NCBI RefSeq assembly: GCF_030160635.1
Contig: NZ_BSOS01000013.1
Location: 62,001-126,000 of the forward strand
Direction of reading: 5' to 3'
Source of the DNA: Acidocella aquatica
GTDB lineage: Bacteria; Pseudomonadota; Alphaproteobacteria; Acetobacterales; Acetobacteraceae
Length of the DNA stretch: 64,000 bases
Shown: piece after piece, positions 8,024 to 18,094 of the stretch
Layout: the number at the start of each line of letters is the position of its first letter
Position numbering within the stretch: position 1 is the stretch's first letter
The notes under the pieces: model-generated
Databases searched by the model: none
Seen by the model: only the letters and a program-made list of their open reading frames with translations
What the model was told of the DNA's origin: nothing
Made by a program: the position numbers and the translations under genes

Positions 8024-9238
8024 ATGGCGCGTATCGTGATGAAATTCGGCGGCACCTCCGTCGCCGATCTGGACCGTATCCGCAATGTCGCCCAACGGGT
8101 GAAGGCGGAGGCCGACAAGGGCAACGAGGTGGCCGTGGTGGTTTCCGCCATGTCAGGCGCCACGAACCAGCTTGTCGACTGGTGCCAGAAGCTCTCCCCC
8201 CTTTTTGATGCCCGCGAGTATGACGCCGTGGTCGCCACCGGCGAGCAGGTGACCGCCGGGCTGACAGCGATTGCCCTGCAAAACCTGGGTGCGGACGCGC
8301 GCAGCTGGATGGGCTGGCAGATTGCGGTGGAGACCGATGGCCAGCACGGCAAGGCGCGGATCAGCTCGATTGAGGCCGACGAGCTGATCGAGCGCATGAA
8401 ACAGGGGCAGATCCCCGTGGTCGCCGGGTTCCAGGGCATCGGCCCGGATAACCGGGTGACCACATTGGGCCGTGGCGGCTCCGACACCTCGGCGGTCGCC
8501 CTGGCGGCGGCGCTCAAGGCCGACCGCTGCGATATTTATACCGATGTGGACGGGGTCTACACCACCGATCCGCGGATTGTGCCCAAGGCGCGCAAGCTGA
8601 GCAAGATCACCTATGAGGAAATGCTGGAACTGGCCTCGGTGGGTGCGAAAGTGCTGCAAACCCGCTCGGTGGAACTGGCGATGAAGGAGCATGTGCGGGT
8701 GCAGGTGCTCTCCAGCTTTAGCGATGCGCCCGGCACCATGGTTGTTGATGAGGATGAAGTTGTGGAACAGGAAATTGTCGCAGGGATCGCCTATTCGCGC
8801 GATGAAGCCAAGGTAACGGTGCGCCGGGTGCCAGACCGCCCGGGCGTTGCCGCCGCCATTTTCGTGCCGCTGGCCGAGGCGCATATTAACGTCGATATGA
8901 TCGTGCAGAACGTCTCCGCCGATGGCACAACGGATATGACCTTCACGGTCGGCAAGACCGACCTGCCGCGCGCCACCGCCGTATTGGAGCAGGCCCGCCA
9001 GCAAATCGGCTACGCGGAAATCTCCACCGATCCGAACGTCGCGAAAATCTCGGTGGTCGGCGTTGGCATGCGCAGCCATGCGGGTGTTGCGGGCACCATG
9101 TTCCGCACCCTGGCCGAACGGGGCATCAATATCCAGGTGATCTCCACCAGCGAGATCAAGGTAAGCGTGCTGGTGGCCGCCGAATATACCGAATTGGCGG
9201 TGCGCGCGCTGCACACGGCGTATGAACTCGATGCTTAA
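8024..9238 (+). CDS. lysC: Aspartate kinase
   Basis: The 404-residue enzyme phosphorylates aspartate, the first step to lysine, threonine, methionine and diaminopimelate. The kinase N-terminus is MARIVMKFGGTSVAD, with TLGRGGSDTSAVALA as the nucleotide/aspartate-binding block. Residues from about 265 to the end carry two ACT domains, the usual site of allosteric feedback by lysine or threonine. Monofunctional length is normal. The last 17 bases overlap the next gene, implying translational coupling. Confidence 0.96.
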   Translation: MARIVMKFGGTSVADLDRIRNVAQRVKAEADKGNEVAVVVSAMSGATNQLVDWCQKLSPLFDAREYDAVVATGEQVTAGLTAIALQNLGADARSWMGWQIAVETDGQHGKARISSIEADELIERMKQGQIPVVAGFQGIGPDNRVTTLGRGGSDTSAVALAAALKADRCDIYTDVDGVYTTDPRIVPKARKLSKITYEEMLELASVGAKVLQTRSVELAMKEHVRVQVLSSFSDAPGTMVVDEDEVVEQEIVAGIAYSRDEAKVTVRRVPDRPGVAAAIFVPLAEAHINVDMIVQNVSADGTTDMTFTVGKTDLPRATAVLEQARQQIGYAEISTDPNVAKISVVGVGMRSHAGVAGTMFRTLAERGINIQVISTSEIKVSVLVAAEYTELAVRALHTAYELDA

Positions 9239-10265
9239 TTGCACGCATGACGCGGCGGGCGAATACGCCGCCCTGCAGGCCCGCGGCGCTGCCTTTCTGG
9301 GCACTGAACACGCCATCATGGCCGGCGCCATGAGCTGGGTCTCCGAGCGCCACCTGGTCTCGGCCATCTCCAACGCGGGCGGGTTTGGCGTCATCGCCTG
9401 CGGCGCGATGCCGCCAGCCCTGCTGGAGGCCGAGATCGCCGCCACCCAGGCGATGACGGACAAGCCCTTTGGCGTGAACCTGATCACCATGCACCCGCAG
9501 CTCGACGAGCTGGTGCAGATCTGCCTGCGCGCGAAGGTCACGCATATCGTCTTCGCCGGCGGCATCCCGCCCGGCCCCGCGATCCGCGCGGCCAAGGATG
9601 GTGGCGCCAAGGTCGTTGCCTTCGCTCCGGCGCTGGTGCTGGCCAAACGTTTCGTGAAATCGGGCGTGGATGCGCTGGTGATCGAGGGTTCCGAGGCGGG
9701 CGGGCATATCGGCCCGGTCTCGCTCACCGTGCTGGCGCAGGAAATTCTGCCGCATATCCGTGAGGTGCCGGTGTTCGTCGCGGGCGGGCTGGCGCGCGGC
9801 GAGGCAATTTTGGGCTATCTGGAAATGGGCGCCGCCGGGGCGCAGCTCGGCACGCGCTTCGCCGCCTCGGTGGAGAGCATCGCGCACCCCAACTTCAAGC
9901 AGGCCTTCCTGAAAGCCAACGCGCGCGACGCGCTGCCCTCCGTGCAGATCGACGAGCGCTTCCCCGTGATCCCGGTGCGCGGCCTGGTGAATGAGGGCAC
10001 CAAGCGCTTCATGCGCCACCAGGCCGAGGTGCTGAAAAAATTCCAGAACGGCGAACTGGATAAAAATGCCGCCCAGCTTGAGATCGAGCATTTCTGGGCC
10101 GGGGCGCTGCGGCGCGCGGTGATTGATGGCGATGTCGAGAACGGCTCGGTCATGGCCGGGCAGTCGGTCGGCATGGTCACTTCCATACAGCCGGTCGCGG
10201 AAATCCTGGCCGATCTGCGGGCGCAGGCGCTGGCGGCGCTGGTGGCGCGCGCGGCGAAGGCCTGA
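9222..10265 (+). CDS. Nitronate monooxygenase-like FMN-dependent oxidoreductase (2-nitropropane dioxygenase family)
   Basis: A 347-residue TIM-barrel flavoprotein. Visible motifs are SNAGGFGVIACG near the N-terminus, KPFGVNLIT, the phosphate-binding EGSEAGGHIG with the family His, and FVAGGLARGEAI plus GAAGAQLGTRFA for FMN phosphate. Family members oxidise alkyl nitronates or act as FabK-like enoyl-ACP reductases; the sequence alone does not decide. The ATG at 9222 lies inside the lysC end, and a second ATG at 9231 is possible. Coupling to lysC is odd because no metabolic link is obvious. Confidence 0.87.
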   Translation: MNSMLNCTHDAAGEYAALQARGAAFLGTEHAIMAGAMSWVSERHLVSAISNAGGFGVIACGAMPPALLEAEIAATQAMTDKPFGVNLITMHPQLDELVQICLRAKVTHIVFAGGIPPGPAIRAAKDGGAKVVAFAPALVLAKRFVKSGVDALVIEGSEAGGHIGPVSLTVLAQEILPHIREVPVFVAGGLARGEAILGYLEMGAAGAQLGTRFAASVESIAHPNFKQAFLKANARDALPSVQIDERFPVIPVRGLVNEGTKRFMRHQAEVLKKFQNGELDKNAAQLEIEHFWAGALRRAVIDGDVENGSVMAGQSVGMVTSIQPVAEILADLRAQALAALVARAAKA

Positions 10266-10274
10266 GGCGGCAAA

Positions 10275-10315
10275 TTTCTTCCCTGAGTTGAAAAAAATTC
10301 AATCCAGGGAAGAAA
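10275..10315 (+). other. Long A/T-rich hairpin between the flavoprotein gene and ptsP
   Basis: TTTCTTCCCTG (10275-10285) pairs with CAGGGAAGAAA (10305-10315). The inner TTGAA/TTCAA extends the stem to a five-A loop, leaving about 17 pairs with a small internal mismatch. A purine run, not a T-run, follows on the plus strand, so this is not a standard terminator. It may be a processing or stability hairpin. The rest of the 112-base gap is AT-rich and probably holds the ptsP promoter. Confidence 0.55.
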
Positions 10316-10377
10316 AAACCTCTCTAATCGTCTGATCGGGGCTGATTTTTGCCTCTTTTACATGGCAAGATAGCGTC

Positions 10378-12642
10378 ATGACCAGCGAGACTCCCCCCAG
10401 GCAGCACCGGCGCAGAAAACCGAAATTCGGTGACACACGGCAGTTGTTCGCCCGGCTGCGGGAAGCTCTGGCGGCTGGCACCGCGAGCCTGCCCGATATC
10501 GCCGAGCTGCTGGCGCAGGAACTCCCCGCCGATGCCTGCGTCATCTATGTCGCCCGGCCCGGCGAGGTGCTTGAGCTGGCCGCCACCTATGGGCTGAATG
10601 TCAGCGCCGTTGGCCATACGCGCCTGCGCCTGGGCGAGGGCATTGTCGGCATGGTCGCTGCCTCCGGCGACGCGCTGAACCTGCCCGATGCGCAGAACCA
10701 CCCGCGCTATGTCTACCGCGCCGAGCTGGGTGAGGAGGCGTTCGCTTCCACATTGGCGATGCCGGTGAAACGCGCGGGGCGCATTCTCGGCGTCATCGCG
10801 ATGATGTCGCGCGAGGCCCGGGTATTCGCCCCGGTTGAGGTCGAGGTGGTGGCCACCGTGGCCATGCTGCTGGCCGAAATTCTGGCGCGCGCCGGGGCGA
10901 CAAATCTCTCCGAGGAGGGCTTCTCCGCCCGCCTGCCGCGCCGCTATGCCGGGCATGTGCTCTCCTCGGGCATCGCGCGCGGTAAAATCCTGCCTTATGG
11001 CGCCTCGCCACCCATCGCCAAGCTGCTCACCGATGACCCCGCCGCCGAGCTGGCGCGGCTGGAAAAGGCCGTGGAGACGGCCAACAAAAGCCTGGACGGG
11101 CTGATCACCTCCACCCTGCCCGGCGGCAGCGCCCCGCGCGACGTGCTGGATGCCTACCGCATGGTCACGCAATCAGCCGGCTGGCTGACCCAGGTGCGCC
11201 AGGCCATTGGCGACGGGCTGACCGCCGAAACCGCCGTGGACAAAGTGGCGCAAAATCTGCGCGAACGTATGCGCCGCATCGCCGACCCTTATCTGCGCGA
11301 GAAACTGGCTGACATCGAAGACATGATCGGCCGCCTGATGGTGGCGCTGGGCGGCATGGCGCCCAAGCCCGAGCGCGCTGGCGGCATGATCCTGCTGGTG
11401 CGCCGCCTCGGCCCGGCGGACCTGCTGGACTGGCACGCGCGCGGCATTGCGGGGGTGGCGATCGAGGAGGCCAGCGCCTCCGGCCACGCCGCGATTCTGG
11501 CCCGCGCCCTGGGCCTGCCCGCGCTGGCCGTGGAGCGCGGCGCGGTGGAGGCCGCGCAGGAAGGTGACGACGCGCTGCTGGATGCCGAAGGGGCAACCCT
11601 GATCCTGCGCCCCGAACCAGAGGTATTGCAGGTTTATGACCGCGCACTGGCCGCCCGCTCCGTCCGCGCGGCGGCACTCTCCGCCTACCGGGACCTCCCC
11701 GCCATCACCCGCGACGGCACCGCAATGAGCCTGATGCTCAATGTCGGCCTGGCGCTGGAGCTGGACCAGCTGGAGCGCACCGGGGCTGATGGCATCGGCC
11801 TGTATCGCACCGAAATCGCCGCCCTGGCGGCGGGCGGCATCCCCGATGTCGCGGGTCAGGCGGCGGAATACGGCCGCGTGATGGACCGCGCGGGCGGGCG
11901 GCCCGTGATGTTCCGCACGCTCGACCTGGGGGCCGATAAATTACTGCCCGGCGAGGCCAGCGGGGGCGAGGAAAACCCGGCCATGGGCTGGCGATCGTTG
12001 CGCGTGGGGCTGGACCGCCCGGCGATTTTGCGCCGCCAATTGCGCGCGCTGCTGCTGGGGGCGCAGGGCCGTCCACTTTCGGTGATGTTCCCCATGGTCG
12101 CCACGGTGGAGGAATTCCGCGCCGCGCGCGACCTGCTGGAGGCTGAGGCCGCGCGCATCCGCCCGGTGCCGGAAAGGCTGGAGGCCGGGACCATGCTGGA
12201 GGTTCCCGCCCTGTTGTTCCAACTGCCGGGGCTGCTGGCGGAGGCTGACTTCGTCTCGGTCGGCACCAACGACCTCATGCAGTTCCTCTTCGCCGCCGAC
12301 CGCGGCACGCCGGAGCTGGCCGAGCGGTATGACACCCTCTCCTCCCCCGTGCTGGAAATGCTGGAGCGGCTGGTGGCCGCCTGCAACGAGGCCGGGGTTC
12401 CGCTTTCAGTCTGCGGCGAGGCGGCGGGCCGGCCGATGGATGCGCTGGTTTTCGCCGCCATGGGCGTACGCACGCTCTCAATGTCAGGCAACGCCATTTT
12501 GCCGGTCAAGGCGCTGCTGGTGGAGGCGGACCTGAACGAGCTGCGGCCGGTGCTGCGCGAATTGCGGCGCTCGGGTGCGGCGGGCGGGAGCATCCGCGAA
12601 CCGCTGACCGCCTGGGCGCGCGAACATAACCTGCCGGTTTGA
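10378..12642 (+). CDS. ptsP: Phosphoenolpyruvate-protein phosphotransferase, nitrogen PTS (EI-Ntr)
   Basis: A 754-residue protein: an N-terminal GAF domain (about 30-180), the PEP-utilising N-domain, the swivelling phosphohistidine domain with His370 in ASGHAAILARALG, and the C-terminal TIM barrel (GIGLYRTE, FRTLDLGADK, SVGTNDLMQFLFAADR, LSVCGEAAGRP). It transfers phosphate from PEP to NPr and then EIIA-Ntr, signalling nitrogen and carbon status rather than sugar transport. The GAF domain distinguishes it from PtsI and may sense glutamine or another small effector. Partner genes ptsO/ptsN are not in the window. Confidence 0.95.
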   Translation: MTSETPPRQHRRRKPKFGDTRQLFARLREALAAGTASLPDIAELLAQELPADACVIYVARPGEVLELAATYGLNVSAVGHTRLRLGEGIVGMVAASGDALNLPDAQNHPRYVYRAELGEEAFASTLAMPVKRAGRILGVIAMMSREARVFAPVEVEVVATVAMLLAEILARAGATNLSEEGFSARLPRRYAGHVLSSGIARGKILPYGASPPIAKLLTDDPAAELARLEKAVETANKSLDGLITSTLPGGSAPRDVLDAYRMVTQSAGWLTQVRQAIGDGLTAETAVDKVAQNLRERMRRIADPYLREKLADIEDMIGRLMVALGGMAPKPERAGGMILLVRRLGPADLLDWHARGIAGVAIEEASASGHAAILARALGLPALAVERGAVEAAQEGDDALLDAEGATLILRPEPEVLQVYDRALAARSVRAAALSAYRDLPAITRDGTAMSLMLNVGLALELDQLERTGADGIGLYRTEIAALAAGGIPDVAGQAAEYGRVMDRAGGRPVMFRTLDLGADKLLPGEASGGEENPAMGWRSLRVGLDRPAILRRQLRALLLGAQGRPLSVMFPMVATVEEFRAARDLLEAEAARIRPVPERLEAGTMLEVPALLFQLPGLLAEADFVSVGTNDLMQFLFAADRGTPELAERYDTLSSPVLEMLERLVAACNEAGVPLSVCGEAAGRPMDALVFAAMGVRTLSMSGNAILPVKALLVEADLNELRPVLRELRRSGAAGGSIREPLTAWAREHNLPV

Positions 12643-12697
12643 CCTGCGCGGGCGGCGGTAGCGCAAAGCGCCGGGGCGGTATACAAAGCGCCGCAGA

Positions 12698-13633
12698 ATG
12701 CCAAACGAGATTGCCGGGATCGACATGACGCAAACCGACCAGCCACAGGCAGCCGCCCAGGTGGGCGCTGGCCTTCGTAGCGTGCGTGAGCGGCTGGGCT
12801 GGAAATTGCCCGAGGTGGCCGAGGGGCTGCGCATCCGCCTGCCATATCTTGAAGCGATCGAACGCGGCGACATCGGCGCCCTGCCGGGGCCTGCGTATCA
12901 AACCGGGTTTATCCGCACCTACGCGCAAAGCCTGGGGCTGGACCCCGAGGAAATTCTGCGCCGCTTCCGCGAGGCGGGCAGCATGGGCGAGCTGCCCAAG
13001 GCGGAGCTTAAATTCCTGGCCCCCGTGCCCGACCGCGGCGTGCCCACCGGGGCGATCGCGCTGCTCGGCGTGGTGCTGGTGCTGGCGGGCTATGGGCTTT
13101 GGTATCTGCACACCGAAAAGGAACGCCGCATGGCCGCCGCCGTGCCCAGCGTGCCGGTTGAACTCGCCCCGCTGGCCGTGCCGCCCAAACCGCCAACCCC
13201 TCCACCAACACCAGCACCCCCGGGCACGCCCCCCGCGGCCACGGCGGCACCTGCCCCAGCCGTGGCGGTTACACCGCCCCCCGCCTCGCCACCGGCAGAG
13301 GTTGCACCCTCCCCCGCGCAACTGGTGCAACCAGCCGTTGCGCCGGTTGCAACACCTGACAATGGACAGGTTATACTCGCCACGGCCGACACCTGGGTTG
13401 AAGTGAGCGACGCCACCGGCACCATACTCTTCAGCAAGGTGCTGCATGCCGGAGACAGCTGGCCCGTGCCCGACGAAGCCGGGCTGACCATGACCGCAGG
13501 GAACGCCGGTGGCACCGAGATTGCCATAAACGGCAAGGCCGGCGCGCCCCTGGGCGCCGTGGGCGCCGTATTGCACAATTACGCTCTGACACCGCCAGCG
13601 GCAAAGCCAGCCGCGCCGCCAGCGGCCAACTAA
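12698..13633 (+). CDS. RodZ-like helix-turn-helix membrane protein (DUF4115)
   Basis: 311 residues. A cytoplasmic HTH_25 domain (about 20-95) contains [20 protein letters not shown] and [19 protein letters not shown]; a transmembrane helix spans about 115-137; a Pro/Ala/Thr-rich periplasmic linker covers about 155-220; and a DUF4115 domain (about 222-295) includes [19 protein letters not shown]. RodZ links MreB to the cell-wall elongation machinery. The position directly before ispG matches rodZ in many proteobacteria. Two ATG starts (12698, 12725) are possible, neither with a clear Shine-Dalgarno. Assignment as true RodZ is by family and position. Confidence 0.85.
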   Translation: MPNEIAGIDMTQTDQPQAAAQVGAGLRSVRERLGWKLPEVAEGLRIRLPYLEAIERGDIGALPGPAYQTGFIRTYAQSLGLDPEEILRRFREAGSMGELPKAELKFLAPVPDRGVPTGAIALLGVVLVLAGYGLWYLHTEKERRMAAAVPSVPVELAPLAVPPKPPTPPPTPAPPGTPPAATAAPAPAVAVTPPPASPPAEVAPSPAQLVQPAVAPVATPDNGQVILATADTWVEVSDATGTILFSKVLHAGDSWPVPDEAGLTMTAGNAGGTEIAINGKAGAPLGAVGAVLHNYALTPPAAKPAAPPAAN

Positions 13634-13643
13634 AGGAATTGCC

Positions 13644-14768
13644 ATGAACTACCGTGAATACCAGCAGATTACCCGCCGCAAGTCCCGCCAGATAAGCGTT
13701 GGCAATGTGAAGGTCGGCGGCGATGCGCCGATCTCCGTGCAGACCATGACCAACACGCTCACCACCGACATTGACGGCACGGTGGCGCAGATTTTGCGCG
13801 CCGAGGCCGCCGGGGTGGATATTGTACGCGTCTCCTGCCCCGATGAGGAGAGCACGGCGGCGCTGAAGCATATCATCGCCCAGGTGAACGTGCCGATCGT
13901 CGCGGATATCCATTTCCACTACAAGCGCGGCATCGAGGCGGCGCAGGCGGGCGCTGCATGTTTGCGCATCAACCCCGGCAACATCGGCTCGCCGGAGCGC
14001 GTGCGCGATGTGATTAAGGCGGCGCGCGACCATAACTGTTCCATGCGCATCGGCGTGAACGCGGGCAGCCTGGAGCGCCACCTGCTGGAGAAATATGGCG
14101 AGCCGAACCCCGAGGCGCTGGTGGAATCCGCACTCGAGCACGCCAAGATTTTGCAGGACCACGACTTCCATGAGTTCAAAATCTCGGTGAAGGCATCTGA
14201 CGTTTTCATGGCCGTGGCGGCCTATCAGCAACTGGCCGACGTGTGCGACCATCCGCTGCACATCGGCATCACCGAGGCGGGCAGCAAGCGCGCGGGCACG
14301 GTGAAATCCTCCATCGGCCTTGGCTCGCTGCTATGGGCGGGCGTGGGCGATACCATGCGCGTCTCGCTCTCGGCCGAACCCGAGGAAGAAGTGCTGGTCG
14401 GCTGGGATATTCTCAAATCGCTCGGCATCCGCCATCGTGGCGTGCGCATCATTTCCTGCCCCTCCTGCGCGCGCCAGGGCTTTAATGTCATCAAGACCGT
14501 TGAAACGCTGGAAGAGCGCCTCGCCCATATCAAAACGCCGATCACGCTCTCCATCATCGGCTGCGTGGTCAACGGCCCCGGCGAGGCGCTGATGACCGAC
14601 CTCGGCCTGACCGGCGGCGGCAACGGCAAGCACATGATCTACGCGGCCGGCAAAACCGACCACACGATCGACGGCGGCGACATGGTGAACCACATCGTCG
14701 AACTGGTGGAAGCCAAGGCGGCGCAGGTGGAAGCGGAGCTGAGCGCGGCCAAACTCGCCGCGCAGTAG
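13644..14768 (+). CDS. ispG: 4-hydroxy-3-methylbut-2-en-1-yl diphosphate synthase (flavodoxin)
   Basis: The 374-residue [4Fe-4S] enzyme of the MEP isoprenoid pathway converts MEcPP to HMBPP. It opens with the [20 protein letters not shown] block; cluster ligands are visible in [11 protein letters not shown] and [11 protein letters not shown] (three Cys plus a Glu region). Length is typical of the bacterial two-domain form. AAGGA precedes the ATG, ten bases after the rodZ-like stop, so the two form an operon. A terminator follows. Confidence 0.97.
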   Translation: MNYREYQQITRRKSRQISVGNVKVGGDAPISVQTMTNTLTTDIDGTVAQILRAEAAGVDIVRVSCPDEESTAALKHIIAQVNVPIVADIHFHYKRGIEAAQAGAACLRINPGNIGSPERVRDVIKAARDHNCSMRIGVNAGSLERHLLEKYGEPNPEALVESALEHAKILQDHDFHEFKISVKASDVFMAVAAYQQLADVCDHPLHIGITEAGSKRAGTVKSSIGLGSLLWAGVGDTMRVSLSAEPEEEVLVGWDILKSLGIRHRGVRIISCPSCARQGFNVIKTVETLEERLAHIKTPITLSIIGCVVNGPGEALMTDLGLTGGGNGKHMIYAAGKTDHTIDGGDMVNHIVELVEAKAAQVEAELSAAKLAAQ

Positions 14769-14795
14769 CTAAGGTTTTCGCGCGTTTGTATTAAA

Positions 14796-14825
14796 CCGGA
14801 GCCTGCTGGCTCCGGCATTTTTATT
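14796..14825 (+). terminator. Intrinsic terminator after ispG
   Basis: CCGGAGCC-TGCT-GGCTCCGG is a perfect 8-bp stem followed by CATTTTTATTTT. It separates the rodZ-ispG unit from hisS. Confidence 0.88.
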
Positions 14826-14846
14826 TTATAGGTTGGTTTGAAAATC

Positions 14847-16070
14847 ATGGCCCCTCCCCTGCAACCCGTGCGCGGCACCCGCGATCTCATCGGCGAAGAC
14901 GCTGCCCGGCACGCGCATGTCCTCGAAACGGCCCGGCGCGTCACCGCGCTTTATGGCTTTAATGAGTGGCAGACGCCCATCTTTGAGGACACCAAGGTTT
15001 TCTCACGCACGCTGGGGGAGACCTCCGATGTCGTGACCAAGGAGATGTATACCTTTGAGGATCGCGGCGGTGATTCCGTGACATTGCGCCCCGAGGGCAC
15101 GGCTGGCGTGTGCCGCGCGCTGATCACCGCCGGGCTCACGCAAACCCTGCCGCAAAAGGTTTTCTACGCCGGGCCGATGTTCCGCTATGAGCGCCCGCAA
15201 AAAGGCCGCTACCGGCAGTTTCACCAGATCGGCGTTGAGCTTCTCGGCCCCGCGACGCCGCTGGCGGATGCGGAAGTTATCGCCGCCGGCTGGCAAATTC
15301 TCAACGATCTGGGCATCGCCGCAAGCGTGGAGCTGCATATCAACACGCTGGGAGACACTGAGTCACGCAACAACTACCGCGCCGCGCTGGTCGCCTATTT
15401 CTCCGAACATGCCGAGAGCCTCTCAGCGGAGAGCAAAACCAGGCTTGAGAAAAACCCGCTGCGCATCCTGGATTCCAAGGACGAGGGCGACCAGAAACTG
15501 GTGGCGCATGCGCCGCTGATCCACGATCATCTCTCCCAAGCCGCGGCTGAATTCTACAACGGATTGAAATCAACGCTCACGGCCTTCGGTGTTCCCTTCA
15601 CCGAGAACCCCCGCATCGTACGCGGTTTGGACTATTACAACCACACCGCCTTTGAATTCGTGACCACGGCGCTTGGCGCGCAGGGCACGGTGCTGGCGGG
15701 CGGGCGTTATGACGGCCTGGTCGAACAGATGGGTGGCCCGAGTGTGCCTGGCGTCGGCTGGGCGGCGGGGATTGAGCGGCTCTCCATGCTCATCGCGGCG
15801 CCGGAAATTTTGCATCGCCCGGCTGCGATCATTCCGATGAACGAGGAATATCATGGCACGGCCCTGAACATTCTGAAATCCCTGCGCGACATCGGCATCG
15901 CCGCCGAAATCGCCTATGCGGGCAACGCGAAGAAGCGGCTGGAGCGCGCCAATAAATCAGGCGCGAAATTCGCCGTGCTGGTGGGCGAGGATATCAAACT
16001 GAAAAACCTCGCCGACGGCTCGCAGCAGGATGTATTATTCTCCGACCTCCCAGGACTGTTGCGTTCATGA
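14847..16070 (+). CDS. hisS: Histidyl-tRNA synthetase
   Basis: A class II synthetase of 407 residues charging tRNA-His. Motif 1 region [10 protein letters not shown], motif 2 [20 protein letters not shown], histidine-binding [13 protein letters not shown] and motif 3 [14 protein letters not shown] and [11 protein letters not shown] are all present, followed by the anticodon-binding domain (from about 320). The ATG at 14847 is preferred to a TTG nine bases upstream. The stop overlaps the prfA start by four bases (ATGA). Confidence 0.97.
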   Translation: MAPPLQPVRGTRDLIGEDAARHAHVLETARRVTALYGFNEWQTPIFEDTKVFSRTLGETSDVVTKEMYTFEDRGGDSVTLRPEGTAGVCRALITAGLTQTLPQKVFYAGPMFRYERPQKGRYRQFHQIGVELLGPATPLADAEVIAAGWQILNDLGIAASVELHINTLGDTESRNNYRAALVAYFSEHAESLSAESKTRLEKNPLRILDSKDEGDQKLVAHAPLIHDHLSQAAAEFYNGLKSTLTAFGVPFTENPRIVRGLDYYNHTAFEFVTTALGAQGTVLAGGRYDGLVEQMGGPSVPGVGWAAGIERLSMLIAAPEILHRPAAIIPMNEEYHGTALNILKSLRDIGIAAEIAYAGNAKKRLERANKSGAKFAVLVGEDIKLKNLADGSQQDVLFSDLPGLLRS

Positions 16071-17125
16071 GTTTTGACCACAAGCTCGATCGTATCCTCT
16101 CACGGGCCGAGGAGCTGCGCTTCATGCTCTCCGGCACGCTGGCGGGCGATGCGTTCGTAAAAGCCTCGAAGGAACTCTCCGAGCTGACGCCAATCGAGGA
16201 GCGGATCGCCGAACTGCGCGCCGCCGAACAGGCCCAGGCCGAGGCGCAGAGCCTGCTGGCCGACCCGGAGATGAAGGAACTGGCAGCCGCCGAGCTGGAA
16301 GATTTGAAGCAGCAGATCCCCGAGCTGGAAATGGCGCTGCGCCTGGCGCTGTTGCCCAAGGATGAAATGGACGACCGCTCCGCCATCCTGGAAATCCGCC
16401 CGGCGGCGGGTGGGGATGAAGCCGCCCTCTTCGCCGCCGAACTCTTCCAGGCCTACCAGAAATATTCCGGCCTGCACGGCTATAAATTCGAGGTCATGGA
16501 ATATGGCGAGAACGAGCTTGGCGGGTTGAAGGAGGGCATTGCCGAGATCACCGGCAAGTCAGTCTTCTCCAAGCTGAAGTTTGAATCCGGCGTCCACCGC
16601 GTGCAGCGCGTTCCCGCGACTGAGACACAGGGGCGCATCCACACCTCCACCGTAACCGTCGCGGTGTTGCCCGAAGCCGAGGAAGTCGACGTTGAAGTCA
16701 ACGAGGGCGATCTGCGCATCGATGTCTACCGCGCCTCGGGCGCTGGCGGCCAGCATGTGAATAAAACCGAATCCGCCGTGCGCATCACGCATATTCCCAC
16801 CGGCATCGTGGTGGCCATGCAGGAGGAACGCAGCCAGCATAAAAACAAGGCCAAGGCGATGAAGATTTTGCGCGCGCGCATGTATGAGCAGCAGCGCTCC
16901 TCGCTGCACGCCACCCGCGCGGCCGACCGTAAATCCCAGGTCGGCACCGGCGACCGCTCCGAGCGCATCCGCACCTACAACTTCCCGCAGGGCCGCGTCA
17001 CCGACCACCGCATCAACCTGACCCTGCACAAGATCGACCGTATCATGCAAGGCGAAATGGATGACATCATCGACGCGCTGATCGCCGAGGACCAGGCGGC
17101 GCGGCTGGCGGCTGACAACCAGTGA
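16067..17125 (+). CDS. prfA: Peptide chain release factor 1
   Basis: 352 residues. The PAT tripeptide in [10 protein letters not shown] identifies RF1 (UAG/UAA) rather than RF2. The GGQ peptidyl-hydrolysis motif is in [12 protein letters not shown]. The factor releases finished proteins from the ribosome. It overlaps hisS upstream by four bases and prmC downstream by four (GTGA), placing it directly beside the methyltransferase that modifies its GGQ glutamine. Confidence 0.97.
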   Translation: MSFDHKLDRILSRAEELRFMLSGTLAGDAFVKASKELSELTPIEERIAELRAAEQAQAEAQSLLADPEMKELAAAELEDLKQQIPELEMALRLALLPKDEMDDRSAILEIRPAAGGDEAALFAAELFQAYQKYSGLHGYKFEVMEYGENELGGLKEGIAEITGKSVFSKLKFESGVHRVQRVPATETQGRIHTSTVTVAVLPEAEEVDVEVNEGDLRIDVYRASGAGGQHVNKTESAVRITHIPTGIVVAMQEERSQHKNKAKAMKILRARMYEQQRSSLHATRAADRKSQVGTGDRSERIRTYNFPQGRVTDHRINLTLHKIDRIMQGEMDDIIDALIAEDQAARLAADNQ

Positions 17126-17946
17126 TCCCCACGGCCACGGCGCTGGCCGCGATTGCGGCGCGGCTGGCCGAGGCGGGCATAGAGGAGCCACGGCGCGAGG
17201 CGCGGCTGATATTGGCCGCCACCCAGGGTGTTAGCGCCGCCGGATTGTTGTTGCTGGAGGCGGTGGACCCGCAACGGTTTGAGCCGCTGGTGGCGCGGCG
17301 CGAAGCGCGTGAGCCGCTGGCCTATATTCTCGGCCGCAAGGAGTTCTGGGGGTTAGACTTCGCCGTCTCCCCCGCCACGCTGATCCCGCGGCCCGATACC
17401 GAGACCTTGGTGGAGGCTGTGCTGGCACTGGGCATCACGCCTGCCCGCGTGCTCGACCTTGGCACCGGCACCGGCTGCCTGCTGCTGGCGGTGCTCAGCG
17501 AATTCCCGGCGGCCTTTGGTGTGGGGGTTGATATTTCCCCCGCCGCCGCCGCGCTGGCGGCCGGCAACGCGAAAACCCTGGGCCTGGCCAACCGGGCGGC
17601 GTTTTGCGCCGGCGATTGGGGCGCGGCGCTGAACGGCACTTTCGATCTGGTCTTAAGCAACCCCCCCTATATTCCCGGCGCGGATATTGCGGCCCTGATG
17701 CCCGAAGTCGCGCGGTTTGAGCCCGCCAGCGCGCTGGACGGCGGCGCCGAAGGGCTGGACGCCTACCGCAGGATCATAGCCGCCCTGCCCCGCCTGCTTG
17801 GCGCCGAAGGTGCCGCGGTGCTTGAATTAGGGGTGGGGCAGGCAACATTGGTAACCGCGCTGGCGCAACAGGCGGGGTTTAACGCCACGACTCGTGCAGA
17901 TCTGGGCGGGGTGCCCCGCGCTATTATTTTGACGCGGTGCAAATAA
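17122..17946 (+). CDS. prmC: Release factor glutamine N5-methyltransferase
   Basis: 274 residues starting at a GTG that overlaps the prfA stop. It methylates the Gln of the release-factor GGQ motif. SAM motif I is [16 protein letters not shown], and the amide-recognising NPPY box lies in [11 protein letters not shown]. The N-terminal helical substrate-binding domain covers about 1-85. The prfA-prmC pairing is conserved across bacteria and confirms the function. Confidence 0.96.
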   Translation: MIPTATALAAIAARLAEAGIEEPRREARLILAATQGVSAAGLLLLEAVDPQRFEPLVARREAREPLAYILGRKEFWGLDFAVSPATLIPRPDTETLVEAVLALGITPARVLDLGTGTGCLLLAVLSEFPAAFGVGVDISPAAAALAAGNAKTLGLANRAAFCAGDWGAALNGTFDLVLSNPPYIPGADIAALMPEVARFEPASALDGGAEGLDAYRRIIAALPRLLGAEGAAVLELGVGQATLVTALAQQAGFNATTRADLGGVPRAIILTRCK

Positions 17947-17976
17947 ACATTTGGCATAATGCGCGGATAAGGCTAA

Positions 17977-18064
17977 GCACGGGGCGCGCGGGCTGATTGG
18001 CCTCGAGTCTCGGTGATTTACGAGGCCGCTTTGGGTTTGGTGGTGCTAACGCGCCCCGCCGTGC
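17977..18064 (+). ncRNA. Candidate structured 5' leader of the DUF4167 gene
   Basis: GCACGG and GGCGCG (17977-17988) pair with CGCGCC and CCGTGC (18050-18064), with a three-base bulge on the 3' side. Within them GGCCTCG (17999-18005) pairs with CGAGGCC (18021-18027) around a 15-base loop. The fold ends 30 bases before the DUF4167 start. It has no T-run, so it is not a simple prmC terminator. It may be a cis-regulatory leader or a small RNA; no known class is recognised. Confidence 0.5.
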
Positions 18065-18094
18065 AAGCAATCTTACGAGGATAGACGAGAGCAT

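Noticed and set aside
8153-9727. Minus-strand frame of about 524 codons opposite lysC
   Set aside because: Antisense of a conserved enzyme; His/Arg/Gly-rich shadow sequence.
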